Assembly: GCF_000499845.2 (NCBI RefSeq)
Contig: NC_023749.2
Coordinates: forward strand, 27,779,950-27,843,949
DNA length: 64,000 bases
Reading direction: 5' to 3'
Source of the DNA: Phaseolus vulgaris
Lineage: Eukaryota > Streptophyta > Magnoliopsida > Fabales > Fabaceae
The notes beneath the pieces were generated by a model that worked only from the letters and a program-made list of their open reading frames with translations, did not search any database and was not told where the DNA came from. This document shows positions 53,080-63,500 of the stretch, piece after piece. Each line of letters begins with the position of its first letter. Within the stretch, counting starts at the first letter, position 1. A program made the translations under genes and the position numbers.

Positions 53080-54732
53080 CTACGCCGGCCTGCCCAACAA
53101 GATGTTGTAAGCGGAGCTGGCGTTCACGACCAAGTACCGGATACTTTCGGTACGTGAGGCCTCTCCGTCTGTGAACGTAGTCCTCAACTCCAGGTAGCCT
53201 CGGACTTCCACCTGGTTGTCCGCAAACCCATACAGGCACCCTGTGTACGGCCTCAGAAGGTCGGGGGATAATCGCAACTTATTGAATGTCGACCAGAACA
53301 TGACGTCTACTGAACTCCCCTGGTCGACAAGTACTCTGTGCACCTTTCTTCCCGCCGTGACGACTGAGATGACCACGGGGTCATTGCCGTGCGGCACCAC
53401 GTCTCTGAGATCCCCTCTCGTGAATACGATGTCCGACTCCCACGGCACACCTGAGAGTCTTTCTTCGATCGAGTTAACCCCCCTCGCGTATTTCTTCCGC
53501 TGGGAGGCGGTGGGACCTCCGCCGGAAAATCCTCCAGCTATGGTATGGACCTCGCCGAGAACCGGCGTCTCGTGTGCTGGTTCTTCCGCCGGCAGCGGCA
53601 AGGTGGCGGTCATTATGGGCTCCGCGACATAATCCTTCAAAAACCCGGTTCTCACCAGCTCATCCAGCTGGTAACCCAACGACAGGCAGTTATCAATGTG
53701 GTGACCGAAAGCTTCGTGGAATTCACACCAAGAGTCTTTCCGAGGCCCTAACACCTTATCGGGCTTCGCTGGTCGCCTCAATCTCTCAGCTATATTGGGC
53801 ACGGCGATCAGGTCCTTCAATTCCACCACAAAATTGTATCTCGCCGGCCTTGTTCTTTCTCTGGCCGAGCGATCGCCTCCTGCTGAACCCCGGGGCTGGG
53901 GCTTTCTGGCCTCGTAGGGGCGTCTCGCCTCGGGCTTCTTCCTTCCCGTCGTGGTCTCATTGACCCTGGCGGGTTGAGCTCGCACCGGTCCCCTCGGGCG
54001 TGAGGGTACGACGCTGGTGCGCTTCACGCACACCTCTCCCTCAGAAGCGATATGCTCTACCGCACGACGCCGTAGTTCTGCAAAAGTCCTAGGGCGGTTG
54101 CGAATGATGGATTCTCCGAAAGGACCGGGGCATACGCCTTTCACGAACGTGTACACAATCATAGGTTCCTCTGTCGTACCAACCTTGACCACCTGAGCCC
54201 CGAAGCGGTTGATGTATTCTTTGAGGGTCTCCCCTTGATATTGTTTCACATCGAACAAATTGTAGGAGACCTTCGGCGGGGCTTTGTTTGCTAGGTATTG
54301 CTCCCTGAACAATCGTGACAGTTGTCGGAAGGATGTGATATGACCGTCCGGGAGGCTGATGAACCAGTCCATAGCCATCCCAGTCAAGGTGCTCATAAAG
54401 TGCTTGCACTTGGCAGCGTCAGAACCGCCTACCAGGACCATCTGTGTGTGAAATGCGGCGAGGTGCGTCTCAGGGTCCTCCATCCCGGTGAAGATCACCT
54501 TGGGCCCCGCGAACGTGTTCGGGATCACTGCATCCAGAATCTCCTGCGAGAAGGGAGTGGAAAACTCCCTGGGCGGGGAGTGGTTCTCCATCTCATCATG
54601 TTCACGTTGCCCCCGATTATTTCTCAGACCCCGGCGCAACTCCTCGTTTACGTGGCGGAGCTCTTCATTCCTCTCATGCGAGGCTTCGAGATCTGCCTGC
54701 ATGCATTCCTGTTCCATCTTCGACTTCGCCAT
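53080..54732 (-). CDS. gag-protease of element C
   Basis: The N-terminus MAKSKMEQECMQADLEASHE forms a short coiled coil. The capsid-type gag domain follows (AFHTQMVLVGGSDAAKCKHF, MDWFISLPDGHITSFRQLSR, LFDVKQYQGETLKEYINRFG), then a basic Arg/Pro-rich region and a zinc-knuckle-like CEFHEAFGHHIDNC. The aspartic protease has the motif VLVDQGSSVDVMF (about residue 470). The frame ends at a TAG (53077-53079) after NILLGRP, where element E reads TLNR, so the downstream pol is cut off by a nonsense codon. It is open over 550 codons otherwise. Confidence 0.85.
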   Translation of the reverse strand: MAKSKMEQECMQADLEASHERNEELRHVNEELRRGLRNNRGQREHDEMENHSPPREFSTPFSQEILDAVIPNTFAGPKVIFTGMEDPETHLAAFHTQMVLVGGSDAAKCKHFMSTLTGMAMDWFISLPDGHITSFRQLSRLFREQYLANKAPPKVSYNLFDVKQYQGETLKEYINRFGAQVVKVGTTEEPMIVYTFVKGVCPGPFGESIIRNRPRTFAELRRRAVEHIASEGEVCVKRTSVVPSRPRGPVRAQPARVNETTTGRKKPEARRPYEARKPQPRGSAGGDRSARERTRPARYNFVVELKDLIAVPNIAERLRRPAKPDKVLGPRKDSWCEFHEAFGHHIDNCLSLGYQLDELVRTGFLKDYVAEPIMTATLPLPAEEPAHETPVLGEVHTIAGGFSGGGPTASQRKKYARGVNSIEERLSGVPWESDIVFTRGDLRDVVPHGNDPVVISVVTAGRKVHRVLVDQGSSVDVMFWSTFNKLRLSPDLLRPYTGCLYGFADNQVEVRGYLELRTTFTDGEASRTESIRYLVVNASSAYNILLGRPA

Positions 54733-54911
54733 ATCCTCCTACAGCCCCCGCATTATCTCCAGGACCTGTTGCATGGATAGTTAAGCTGGGGCTGCGCGTG
54801 CTGTACTTCGTCTGATGGGGGCCATTGTCACGGGCTCTTCCCACTTCTTCAAACGTTACTGTAACTTGGTAGATCTTTTCGAACTTGTGATGTGACTGAT
54901 GTTTTATATCA

Positions 54912-54931
54912 GCCCTACGGTGGGCGCCAAA
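54912..54931 (-). other. Primer-binding site of element C
   Basis: The minus strand reads TTTGGCGCCCACCGTAGGGC directly after the LTR end GGACAGAACA. The same TGGCGCCCACCG occurs after the LTR at 60279, and a variant (GGCGCCCATCGTGGGG) beside the LTR at 57053. It should pair with the 3' end of a tRNA; which one I leave open. Confidence 0.8.
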
Positions 54932-56156
54932 TGTTCTGTCCGGTTGACCTGTGATGTCTTTGTGCGCGACCTCAACCGTCAGCTAGGGACTCCTTCCCAC
55001 TGGTTACCTGTGGTTTCCTGCAAAAAGAGGACAAAGGGGCGCCCTAGCGGCCGTTTGCACTCCGACGCTCAAGTCAGCCAGCAAGAAACACCAAAACTGT
55101 GCACCTCCGTATCTGAGCACCGCGTATGGCACTCTGAAGGTGGTAAAAAGAACTGTGTATTGTGTGTATATTCTCGCTTTGGCAAACAACCTCTTTTCCA
55201 GTCCCTTGTGCGTAGCCTCACGACTTCGAGCAAGCAACTGGAGTGTATTCTCGGAAAATTTGCCAAAACTTCCAACCCCGTTTCCAACATTCTCGACGCT
55301 ATTTAAACTACCCAAGCATTTAAAGCGCCTTAAAGCGCTTTTAATCATAAAACGTAACGCGCTTAATTAGCGCGTCTAATTAGAAAACGTAGCGCATTTA
55401 AGACGTTGAAACGCTTGGGAGCCATTATAGTACCTGAACGCTCGAAACGGAAACTGTATTGAATGAATTTAATTACCTGGTACCTGACTAAAGGGTGTTT
55501 CTATTCTGACCTGGCTGTCGTACACGTGGAGGGCCTCACGACGCCATGACCCCATCTGGGGGCGTTTCTGCCCATCTGGGGACGTTTCTACGTGTGAGTC
55601 CTCCTGTCTGGGAGTGCTACTGCGCAAGGGGCGACTTTTTGGGTGCCAACTCATGCCTCCAATCATCTAGTCACTCACTTTGAAAGCGTATCTGCCTTCC
55701 TCTCGTACCCTGCACCCGGCTACCCTGGGCGTGACCTTCCTCTTGAGTCGTATCTGTCCCAAAGGCGTCTCTGGGGCGGCAGGGGTACTTCACGAGTCAG
55801 GCTGCCCTACGCTGGTGTTGTTACTATGGCCTTGAAGCCACCTTTCTCTTCTCTTTATCGCTCTCCCGGATCATCGGGACCTGAGGCCTTCCCACGGCGT
55901 CGCTCCCTCCATGGTCTTTCCTACCCATGGGTATCGGGGAACCACACTGTGATTCCCTTGCTTTAGTAATGTTTGATCTGGCGACGCCCTGGTTGGGCGA
56001 CGCCTTCACCTAGGCGGCGCCTTGCCTTGGCGACGCCTCTTCTTGACGACGCTGGCGCTTGGCGTCTCTTCACCTAGACAACGCCTTTTGTGGACTTTGA
56101 CTCCTGGCGTTGACTTTGACCTTGAATTAGTCAACGCCCGGATACGGGACGGTACA
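54932..56156 (-). mobile_element. 5' LTR of element C (complete, 1225 bp)
   Basis: The reverse complement runs TGTACCGTCCCGTATCCGGG to CAACCGGACAGAACA. It is followed on the right by the GTGCT duplication (56157-56161). It has several degenerate GGCGACGCC-type short repeats at about 55978-56060. Confidence 0.95.
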
Positions 56157-56608
56157 GTGCTCATAAACATCTTGCAATAAACAGCATCTGAGCCTCCTGA
56201 CAACATCATCTGTGTGTGGAACGCAGTGAGGTGTACTTCAGGATCCTCCACGCCGGTGAAAGAAGCTTTCACAGGCACCACGCTCACAGGGATCGCCGTG
56301 TCCGTGATCGCCTGAGCAAACGTCATCGGAAAGACGCGCGGTGGTGACGACGGTGCAACTTCCTCAACAGTTGCGTGTCCTCTCTGCTCGTGAAGAGCTT
56401 GACGCAATTCCTCAGTGACCTTGCTGAGCTCTTCATTTCTGGCCTGAGAGATGACCAGGTCTTCATGCATCTTCGCCTGCTCTACGCGCGATGCCTCCAC
56501 ATTTGCGTGCAACGCGCGCATGATCTCCATCATTTGCGCCATGGTCATGGCGCCTTCTGCAGCAGCTGGCACAACGGGACTTGAACACGTACTTCTCATC
56601 TTTCTCAT
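56157..56608 (-). pseudogene. gag N-terminal part of element E
   Basis: The start MRKMRSTCSSPVVPAAAEGA is followed by a coiled-coil-like stretch (RVEQAKMHEDLVISQARNEE) and the start of the gag domain (TGVEDPEVHLTAFHTQMMLS). It breaks at KMFMST, where the LTR of C begins. The continuation lies at 29121 and below. No stop lies within this half. Confidence 0.9.
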
Positions 56609-57052
56609 GAAAAATCAACAAATCTAACTTCAGCGACCAAAACCTTCACCAGTGGAACGATCGATCCAGCAATCAATCAGTCAAAACCTCTTCAACTCCA
56701 AAGAACTTCCAAGAACGCAACCACAACAGCACGGAATTGATTCGGATGCAAAAACCTTCACAGAAACTTGCACCAAAACTACTGATTCACCGATCAGAAA
56801 CTCGAACGAACGGTAAAAACTTCGATTAACCGATTGAAACTCGCGTAAACGGTAAGAAACTTCAAGAAACCGATCGAAAGCTCGAACGAACAGTGGAAAA
56901 CTCCAAACTACCGATTGAAAGCTCAAACAAACGGTGGAAAAACTCCTAAAATGGTTGCACCAGCACACAACCACACAAGAATCACAGAAACTTCAAGAAC
57001 TCACGTTGTGGATGGGAAACACGCTTTACACGGCCCCACGATGGGCGCCTGA
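56609..57052 (-). other. Leader and primer-binding site of element E
   Basis: Non-coding leader with repeated short text (CCGATTGAAAGCTC, GAACGAACGGT variants at about 56790-56940). The primer-binding site GGCGCCCATCGTGGGGCCG reads on the minus strand at 57031-57050, two bases from the LTR. Confidence 0.75.
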
Positions 57053-57942
57053 TGATCTTGCCGGTTGACTTGAGTGCAAGAGCCTTGCCACGTCAAAGGT
57101 TTCTCCTTCTCGATCAGCTTCGCACCACGTTAGCTTCTGTCCTCCACACCTCAATTCTTCGCAAGAACCTGCAGAAAACAGAGTGGCGCCACTACGGCCG
57201 ATCACGCTCCGACGCTCAAGTCAGTGACGGAATCACCAAATACTCAGAGAGAATATCAAAACTCAAGGAACCGTGTGTAGTGAATCTCAGTGTTCTGAAA
57301 AGCGTACTCTAGTGTTCTCAGAAAGCGTACCTCAAAGTCTGTTAAGAGTTCCTTATATACCTGAGCACTTTCTCTCTCCTGACGGTTACACCTCTGGACA
57401 CGTGGCTCGCATCCAGCTGTACACATGTCACCATCTGGAGCCCCCTTCTACTTGAGCGTCACCTCTACTCTTCAAGCTATTCGACTAAGTTACCCATGCG
57501 AGGAGTAACTTGGTGCATAGCTTCCTTGGAGCGTGACCCCTTAAGCGGCGAGTACGGGGTGTCACCATGCACACCTTCTCTGTGGTCTCGCCTGCCGCTA
57601 TCACGATCTGCTTCACTTGCACATTATGCATGTTCTGGTAAACTGTTCCCTTGCCCCGACTTCTGGCTAGGCAATGATCATCTGATAACTTCGTTCTTCG
57701 TACTCGTACCCCTTTCGGCGGTCTCTAACCACTTGATCGCCTAAAACTCACATACGGCGACCATGACGCAAGCCTGGTGACCGCCGGTTACACATTCTAG
57801 AGATCGGAGAACGCCAAGCTAACAATTGGCGACTACACAAACTTCCCGACGTACTTCCCTCCTGTCAGCCAGGTGTCCCGTTCAACACGCCTATATTATC
57901 GCTTGCTGCCACGTCATCACTTCCGATTACCTGATCGGTACA
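57053..57942 (-). mobile_element. 5' LTR of element E (complete, 890 bp)
   Basis: The reverse complement runs TGTACCGATCAGGTAATCGG to CCGGCAAGATCA. It matches 18421-19304 apart from scattered substitutions, which are densest in the first 80 bp. The next five bases, AAAGG, equal the five bases left of 18421. Confidence 0.95.
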
Positions 57943-57947
57943 AAAGG

Positions 57948-58294
57948 CTTATGCGAAAATGCTTTGAACCGGGAGCTGGCGAGCCTTCGACAATCTGAGA
58001 AGGAAAGCAAGAGGCTTCTCTTTGAGAAGTCTCAGGAGTCTCTTCAATCTGAGTCGAAGATCCTGCCTCTCCTTAACAAAGTGATTGATTTGGAGGAGAA
58101 GGTAGAGGAGGGGGAACTTGCCTAGAAGATTGAGCTCTTCAAACAAACAGAAGAAGAGCTAACCAACGACGTCGTCGATGCTTATGGCACGGGGTTTCAA
58201 GATGCCATGGCTCAGTTTTCCTGCGTGCATCCTGAGGTGGATCCTTCCTCATTCGTAAGTGGTCATTGATGGGAAACTCGTGCCCAAAGAGTAG
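57948..58294 (+). pseudogene. Fragment of an antisense-gene exon 2 (D family)
   Basis: Coiled-coil text ENALNRELASLRQSEKESKR, then LLNKVIDLEEKVEEGELA, a TAG, and KIELFKQTEEEL lead to FSCVHPEVDPSSF. After a 1-bp shift the family tail VVIDGKLVPKE ends at a TAG. It lies on the plus strand, so it belonged to a minus-strand element. Its upstream part is absent, cut by the LTR ending at 57942. Confidence 0.7.
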
Positions 58295-58639
58295 CTTCTT
58301 CTGTTTTGTAACTTAACTATTCGCTGAACAATTTGTATCTTGTATATATATCTATTTATGAACTTCCGCCTTTCTTTAATTTGACATTTCTTGGTTGTTA
58401 GCTGCATTACTTACATTAACTTCGACGAACAACGCCTTTGGACGAACATTCATACACTAGGTAACACGCTTCTTCACACCTGGTCTTGAGATATGGGTGA
58501 CATGCGTACAACTCTTGGCTGGTCTCACCTTCGTTGTGCGAAGATGGGGAAAACCCTTACTTACTGTTTATGACCTTCGACTCGTCAGGTAAAGGAAAGG
58601 TCTCCCTGCTGACCTCGTCCCTGCCTTCTTTAGGTCGAA

Positions 58640-59200
58640 CGACATGCCTTGCTGGTACCACTGGTGGACCACACCGCTCTCGACCTTAACTTACAAGCGA
58701 GGGAGAAGTGCGTCTTTTCGATCTCGACCTTGTTTCATGAGGGCAAGAGTGAATTTAACTGGCGAACCATACTGTTCGACCTTGGCATTCCCACACAAGA
58801 GGGAGGCTCACTGAGGAACCATACTACTCCCAGTCTTGGTGTTTCTAACCCAAGTAAACGGTTCTTACCTGACCTTGTCCTCGCCCATGGGGCAAGGGAG
58901 GATTTAACTGGAGAACCATATTGTTCGACCTTGGCGTTCCCACACAAGATGGAGGCTCACTGAGGAACCATACTACTCCCAGTCTTGGTGTTTCTATCCC
59001 AAGTAAACGGTTCTTAATTGACCTCGTCCTCGACCATGAGGCAAGGGAGGATTTAACTAGCGAACCATATTGTTTGACCTTGGTATTCCCACGCAAGAGG
59101 GAGGCTCACTGAGGAACCATACTATTACCAGTCTTGGTGTTTCTAACCTAAGTGAATGGTTCGTAACTGACCTCATCCTTGCTATACGAGAGTTGAAAGT
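58640..59200 (-). repeat. ~150-bp tandem repeats, D-family 3' internal region (inverted)
   Basis: Three units (about 58750, 58903 and 59052) contain GAACCATACTACTCCCAGTC, then CTTGGTGTTTCTAACC or variants. The reverse complement resembles the array at 62456-63500, so this is the same 3' region in opposite orientation. 58295-58640 is non-coding transition without a recognised feature. Confidence 0.75.
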
Positions 59201-59204
59201 TTTG

Positions 59205-59457
59205 GTTTTTTAGAGAAAGAGAAGTGAGAGAGCTCGAAAGAAGAAGATAAGTGCGTAAGAGAGTTTCTGAAAGTGATAGAACAGTGATCGAAGTGCGCGT
59301 TTGTAATGCTCAACGTAAACAAAGAAGCGCAAGCGACGTTAAGTCCTAGTCGTTGATCAAGACACGTGTGCGCATATTAAAACGGGCACAGAGAAGCGTC
59401 ACTTCGGTGCACTATTCACTTCGCTAAACAAGTTACAGCTCGAGACTAGGGGGCTTA
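59205..59457 (+). other. Pre-LTR segment with polypurine tract (D family, plus strand)
   Basis: The text before the LTR corresponds to 11200-11462 in element A2 and ends in GAGACTAGGGGGCTTA, a polypurine tract, just before TGTACCGACC. The antisense gene that should precede it is missing. The preceding DNA is on the opposite strand. Confidence 0.7.
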
Positions 59458-60279
59458 TGTACCGACCAGTCCTTGGACGTTGTTGACCGCCAGTAATGGT
59501 GGGGCCACGTTAGATGGGTCCCACGAGAGGCATGGGCCAGTGTCTCACAAGGCACGTGAGCCAAGGTGCTGAGGAGTGGTCAAGCGTCGATCTCCAGGAT
59601 GCGTTGATGTGTCCTCGTCAACAGAGCTAGGGCGATGTGACATCGGACATTGGTGACTCAAACAGGAGAGCTGGGCCACAAGAGGTGGATCCCAGACCAC
59701 ACACCAGTTATCAGTAGGGAGAATCCTAGATCACGAGGGGTCCATGCATGTGGTGTGGATGACGCGTTCAGGCGTAACACAAGTAAAGAGCCACTGGAAG
59801 AGCTAAGCCCATGATGGTTATGTTCCAGGGGTAAGTTGCATGCATGGCACGTGAACAAGTAGGGCACTCCCAGGACGGATGGCCCCAGAGATTAGGTGCA
59901 CAAGTTGGTAACCAGGTGGTCATCCCGTCAGAGGTTGCACTCTAGTAAGAGAGCCTTACGCGCTAGATTGCCCTACGAGTGGGTGATAGCGGCGCTAAGG
60001 AACACCCTCAGTATATAAAGGGCAGTATCAAATCTAATAAGGTACGCAAATTTTACGCGAATACACACACAGAGATTACACAGAGCTTTACGGCTAAGTG
60101 TTTTGGTGTTTCCTAGCCCAGTACTGACTTGAGCGTCAGAGTGCAAATGACCTCTAGGGCGCCCTTTGTCTTTGCATTTTCAGGTGTTTGATCAGAGGAA
60201 AGCACGAACGAAGGCAGAGAGAGTTGGGCGTGTGATCGTCGTAGACGTACGAAGGCAATCAAGTCAACCGGCAAGAACA
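59458..60279 (+). mobile_element. LTR of D family, flanked by polypurine tract and primer-binding site
   Basis: It runs TGTACCGACCAGTCC to CAACCGGCAAGAACA (822 bp), with GTATATAAAGG (TATA box) at about 60011-60021. It serves as a 3' LTR for the sequence on its left and as a 5' LTR for the sequence on its right. Confidence 0.9.
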
Positions 60280-60297
60280 TTTGGCGCCCACCGTGGT
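60280..60297 (+). other. Primer-binding site of element D
   Basis: TTTGGCGCCCACCGTGGT follows the LTR. Its 3' side fuses with a GTG run belonging to reverse transcriptase code, marking a deletion of the leader, gag, protease and most of reverse transcriptase. Confidence 0.8.
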
Positions 60298-62329
60298 GGT
60301 GGTGGTGATGAAAGACCTGCCTATCTGCAAGGTTCTACAGAAACCGGACGTGGCGGGAAGGATGGCACGATGGGCAATGGAACTTTCAGAGTTTGATGTC
60401 CAGTACGAGCTTTGAGGTCCTATCAAAGGCCAAGTCTACGCAGATTTTGTGGTAGAGCTCTCCTCGGAAAATGCACACCAAGAGGAAGCCAACTTCCGGT
60501 GGGTGCTCTCTGTAGATGGGTCCTCTAACCAACAAGGCAGCGAGGCAGGTGTCATTTTGGAGGGACCGAACGGGCTATTGATCGAGCAGGCCCTACGGTT
60601 CGCCTTCAAGGTCAGCAACAACCAAGCGAAGTACGAAGCCCTCATTGTCGGCATGCTATTAGCCAAGGAGATGGGTGCGCATAGTCTGTTGGCGAAGAGC
60701 GACTCTCTATTAGTCATAGGCCAAGTGACAGGAGAATACCAGGTCAAGGACCCCAGATGGTCGCATACCTAGGGTACGTCCAGATTCTAAAGGCGTCGTT
60801 TGTGGTGTTCGAACTGGTGCATGTCCCTAAAGAGCAGAATGTCCAAGCTGACTTTCTAGCTAAGCTCGCCAGTTTAGGCAAGGGGGGTAGGCAGAGGACA
60901 GTCATACAAGAAAACCCTGAAGACACCTCGAACTTTCACCGTAGATAACTTGGTGGGGGTACATCAGATCAACACGTCGAGAGGAGGGGGCAAGGAGTCA
61001 TCGGTTATTGACTTAGGAGACGTTGAAAACTCCCAAGGTAAGCACATATCCAGTGCTTAGGGAAGAATTGTTGCAGGTCTGCCTGGTCGAAGGAGGAGAA
61101 ACCTGGATGACGCCCTACAAGCGCTACATGGCTGATGGGATACTTCCATTGGAACCCACAGAGGCTAGAAAAATAAATAAAAATTCTACCAAGTACACTC
61201 TCATCGACGAAGAGTTGTTCAGACACGGGTTCACCCACCCACTCTTGGTATGTGTAAGCGAAGACCAATGCGCACGTATAATGGAAGAGCTACACAAAGG
61301 GATATGTGGGAGTTACATCAGTGGACGATATCTAGCATTCAAGGTCATTCGTGCGGGATATTATTGGCCAACTGTAAGGGAAGACTGCACGAGGTACGTG
61401 CAGCAGTGCAAGCAGTGTCAGCAACACGCTGACTGGCACAAGGCGCCACCATAAGAGCTTAGGTCGATTTACTACCCCTGGCCATTCCATACCTGGGGAA
61501 TCGATATCCTGGGACCCTTTACCTTGGGATACGACATATGAAGTACCTCGTGGTCACCATATAGTACTTCACGAAGTGGATAGAGGATGAGCCAGTGGTG
61601 CAGATCACGGCCCACAAGATCCAGCACTTCGTGTCGAAGAACATAGTGTGCCGATTCGGGGTACCGAAGCGCTTGGTGTCTGATAATGGCACACAATTTG
61701 CAACTCAACATCTGGGCAAGTTATGCTAAGAAGTTGGAATAAAGCAGGTGTTCGCATCAGTCGACCACCCCCAGATGAATGGGCAGGTCGAGTCTGCCAA
61801 CAGAGTCCTGCTCAGAGTTATAAAGAGAAGGCTCGAAAAGGACAAAGGAATCTGGGCATAGGAGGTTCCAAGAATCGTGTGGGCTTACCACACCACTCCC
61901 CAGTTCACCACCAGAGAGACACCCTTCAGCTTGGTGTATGGGTCGGACGCGATGATTCCTGTGGAGATCCATGAGAGCTCGCCACGCTTTCAGAACTTCG
62001 TGGTTGAAGAGTCCAATGAAGAGAGAAAGGTGAACCTAGACCTACTGGATAAAGTCAGGGAGGTAGTAAGAATTAATACTAAAGCTTTTAACAGAAGGGT
62101 GGAGTAGAGGCACAACACAAAGTTGAAGCCTCGCCAGTTCCAGGTCGTCGACCTGGTGATGCGGAAGGCCCACCCATACCAGCTACAGAACAAGTTGTCC
62201 CCCAAGTGGACTGGTCCTTTCAGAGTGACAGAGGCCCTTAGGAATGGGGCATATAGGCTTGAGACGCTAGAGGGAGGCACGATTCCTCGTACATGGAATG
62301 CGACCAACCTCAAGTTTTATTTCAGTTGA
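60296..62329 (+). pseudogene. pol remnant of element D: end of RT, RNase H, integrase (heavily mutated)
   Basis: The frame begins VVVMKDLPICKVLQKPDVAG, the last ~25 residues of the RT/RNase H connection, then a TGA at 60413-60415. RNase H (DGSSNQQGSEAGVILEGPNG) and the integrase zinc region (CKQCQQHADWHKAPP) follow. The core (GIDILGPF; SDNGTQFAT; QMNGQVESAN) and C-terminus follow to a TGA at 62327-62329. Frameshifts or stops lie near 60750, 60930, 61453, 61540, 61728, 61860 and 62107. It is the most decayed pol in the window. Confidence 0.85.
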
Positions 62330-62351
62330 ACTGTAGCACTGTACATAGTTC

Positions 62352-62406
62352 TTAGGGGATGATCTTTTTCCCTTCTAAGGGTTTTTTAATGAGGTCACCC
62401 AATAAA
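62352..62406 (+). promoter_or_regulatory. Post-pol box, element D
   Basis: CCCTTCTAAGGG hairpin text and a T run precede CACCCAATAAAA, with AATAAA at 62401-62406. Confidence 0.5.
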
Positions 62407-62455
62407 ATTCGATTGAAGTATATTCTCGAATGTTTTGTATAATGCATATGCGAAC

Positions 62456-63500
62456 ACTTCCCTTGCGTTAGAGGTCTCGAGAGTGGGAAGGGTAGGTTCA
62501 CAGAGAACACCTCCCCCCTCGAGTGAGAGCGCCAAGGTTGAACGAAATGGTTCACTAGAAAAATCCTCCTTCGCCTTTGAGCGAAGGTGAGGTCAGATAT
62601 GAATCGTTCCCTTGCGTTAGAGGTCTCAAGAGTGGGAAAGGTAGGTTCACAGAGAACACCTCCCCCCTCGAGTGAGAGCGCCAAGGTTGAACGAAATGGT
62701 TCACTAGAGAAATCCTCCTTCTCCTTTGAGCGAAGATGAGGTCAGTTATGAACTGTTCCCTTGCGTTAGAGGTCTTGAGAGTGGGAAAGGTAGGTTCGTA
62801 GAGAACGCCTCCCCCCTCGAGTAAAAGCGCCAAGGTTGAACGAAATGGTTCACCAGTGAAATCCTCATTCGCCTTTGAGTGAAGATGAGGTCAGCTACGA
62901 ACCGTTCCCTTGGGGTAGAAGTCTCGAGAGTGGGAAGAGTAGGTTCGCGGAGAACACCCCGCCCCTCGAGTGAGAACACCGAGAACGAACAAGTATGGTT
63001 CACCAGTGAAATCCTCTTTCGTCTTTGAGCGGAGATGAGGTCAGTTATAAGTTGTCCCTTGGGTTATAGGTCTCGAGAGCAGGAAAGGTAGGTTCGCAAA
63101 GAACACCTCCCCTCGAGTGACAACGCCAAGGTTGAACAACGCTGTTCACAGTTAAATCCTCCCCTGACTTTGAGAAAGCGCGAGGTCAGTTAAGAACTTT
63201 CCCATGGGTTAGAAGTCTCAAGGGTGGGCAGGATGGTTCGTAGAGAACACCTCCCTCCCCCTTTGAGTGAGAATGCCAGGGGAAAGAAGTAAGGTTCTGT
63301 AGTTAAATCCTCCCTTGACTTTATACAACAAGGATGAGGTCAGTTATGAGTTTCTCCTCGGGCTAGAAGTCTCGAGACTAGGCAGAATTGTTCGTAGAGA
63401 AGACCCCCTCTCTCGAGTGAGAGCACCGTAACGGAGATAGTGTGGTCCAGAAGGTGAGTTCTCCCCAAACTCATGGTGGACAGGTAGGGAACAGACACAA
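62456..63500 (+). repeat. Seven-copy ~148-bp tandem array, 3' region of element D
   Basis: Units start near 62456, 62604, 62754, 62902, 63052, 63200 and 63352, with CGTTCCCTTGCGTTAGAGGT or decayed versions. Each has GAGAACACCTCCCCCCTCGA and CCAAGGTTGAACGAAATGGT. Copies diverge progressively to the right. Minus-strand open frames in the first copies arise from the repeat and are not taken as genes. Confidence 0.85.

Larger units (their letters stand above)
29122..56156 (-). mobile_element. Element C: nested Tat-type retrotransposon inside the gag gene of E
   Basis: A 5-bp target duplication GTGCT lies at 29117-29121 and 56157-56161, and the interrupted gag reads through when the insertion is removed (KMFMST joins LQGTALEW). 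The right LTR (54932-56156, 1225 bp) is complete with an adjoining primer-binding site. The left LTR survives only as 29122-29901, because later insertions occupy it. Gag-pol runs 54732 down to 49464, with an antisense gene at 48017-49045. Part of the left side (rest of the 3' LTR and the polypurine tract) is missing. Confidence 0.85.
18421..57942 (-). mobile_element. Element E: Tat-type LTR retrotransposon expanded by nested insertions
   Basis: The outer ends are an LTR at 18421-19304 and its partner at 57053-57942, flanked by AAAGG at 18416-18420 and 57943-57947. The internal parts read, from right to left on the minus strand: primer-binding site, leader, gag N-terminus (56157-56608), [insertion C], gag C-terminus, protease, reverse transcriptase, RNase H, integrase, post-pol box, tandem repeats, antisense gene, 3' LTR. 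The two gag pieces rejoin across the insertion. The flanks differ in composition (AT-rich on the left, retroelement on the right), so the outer target duplication is less certain than the element itself. Confidence 0.75.

Noticed and set aside
62352..63003. Minus-strand frames with repeated RRRISLVNHFVQPWRSHSRG-like text
   Set aside because: They are translations of the ~148-bp tandem array; the later, diverged units lose the frame.
62456..63500. Possible CRISPR-like array
   Set aside because: Units are long, adjacent and diverging without unique spacers, and the window is plant nuclear DNA.
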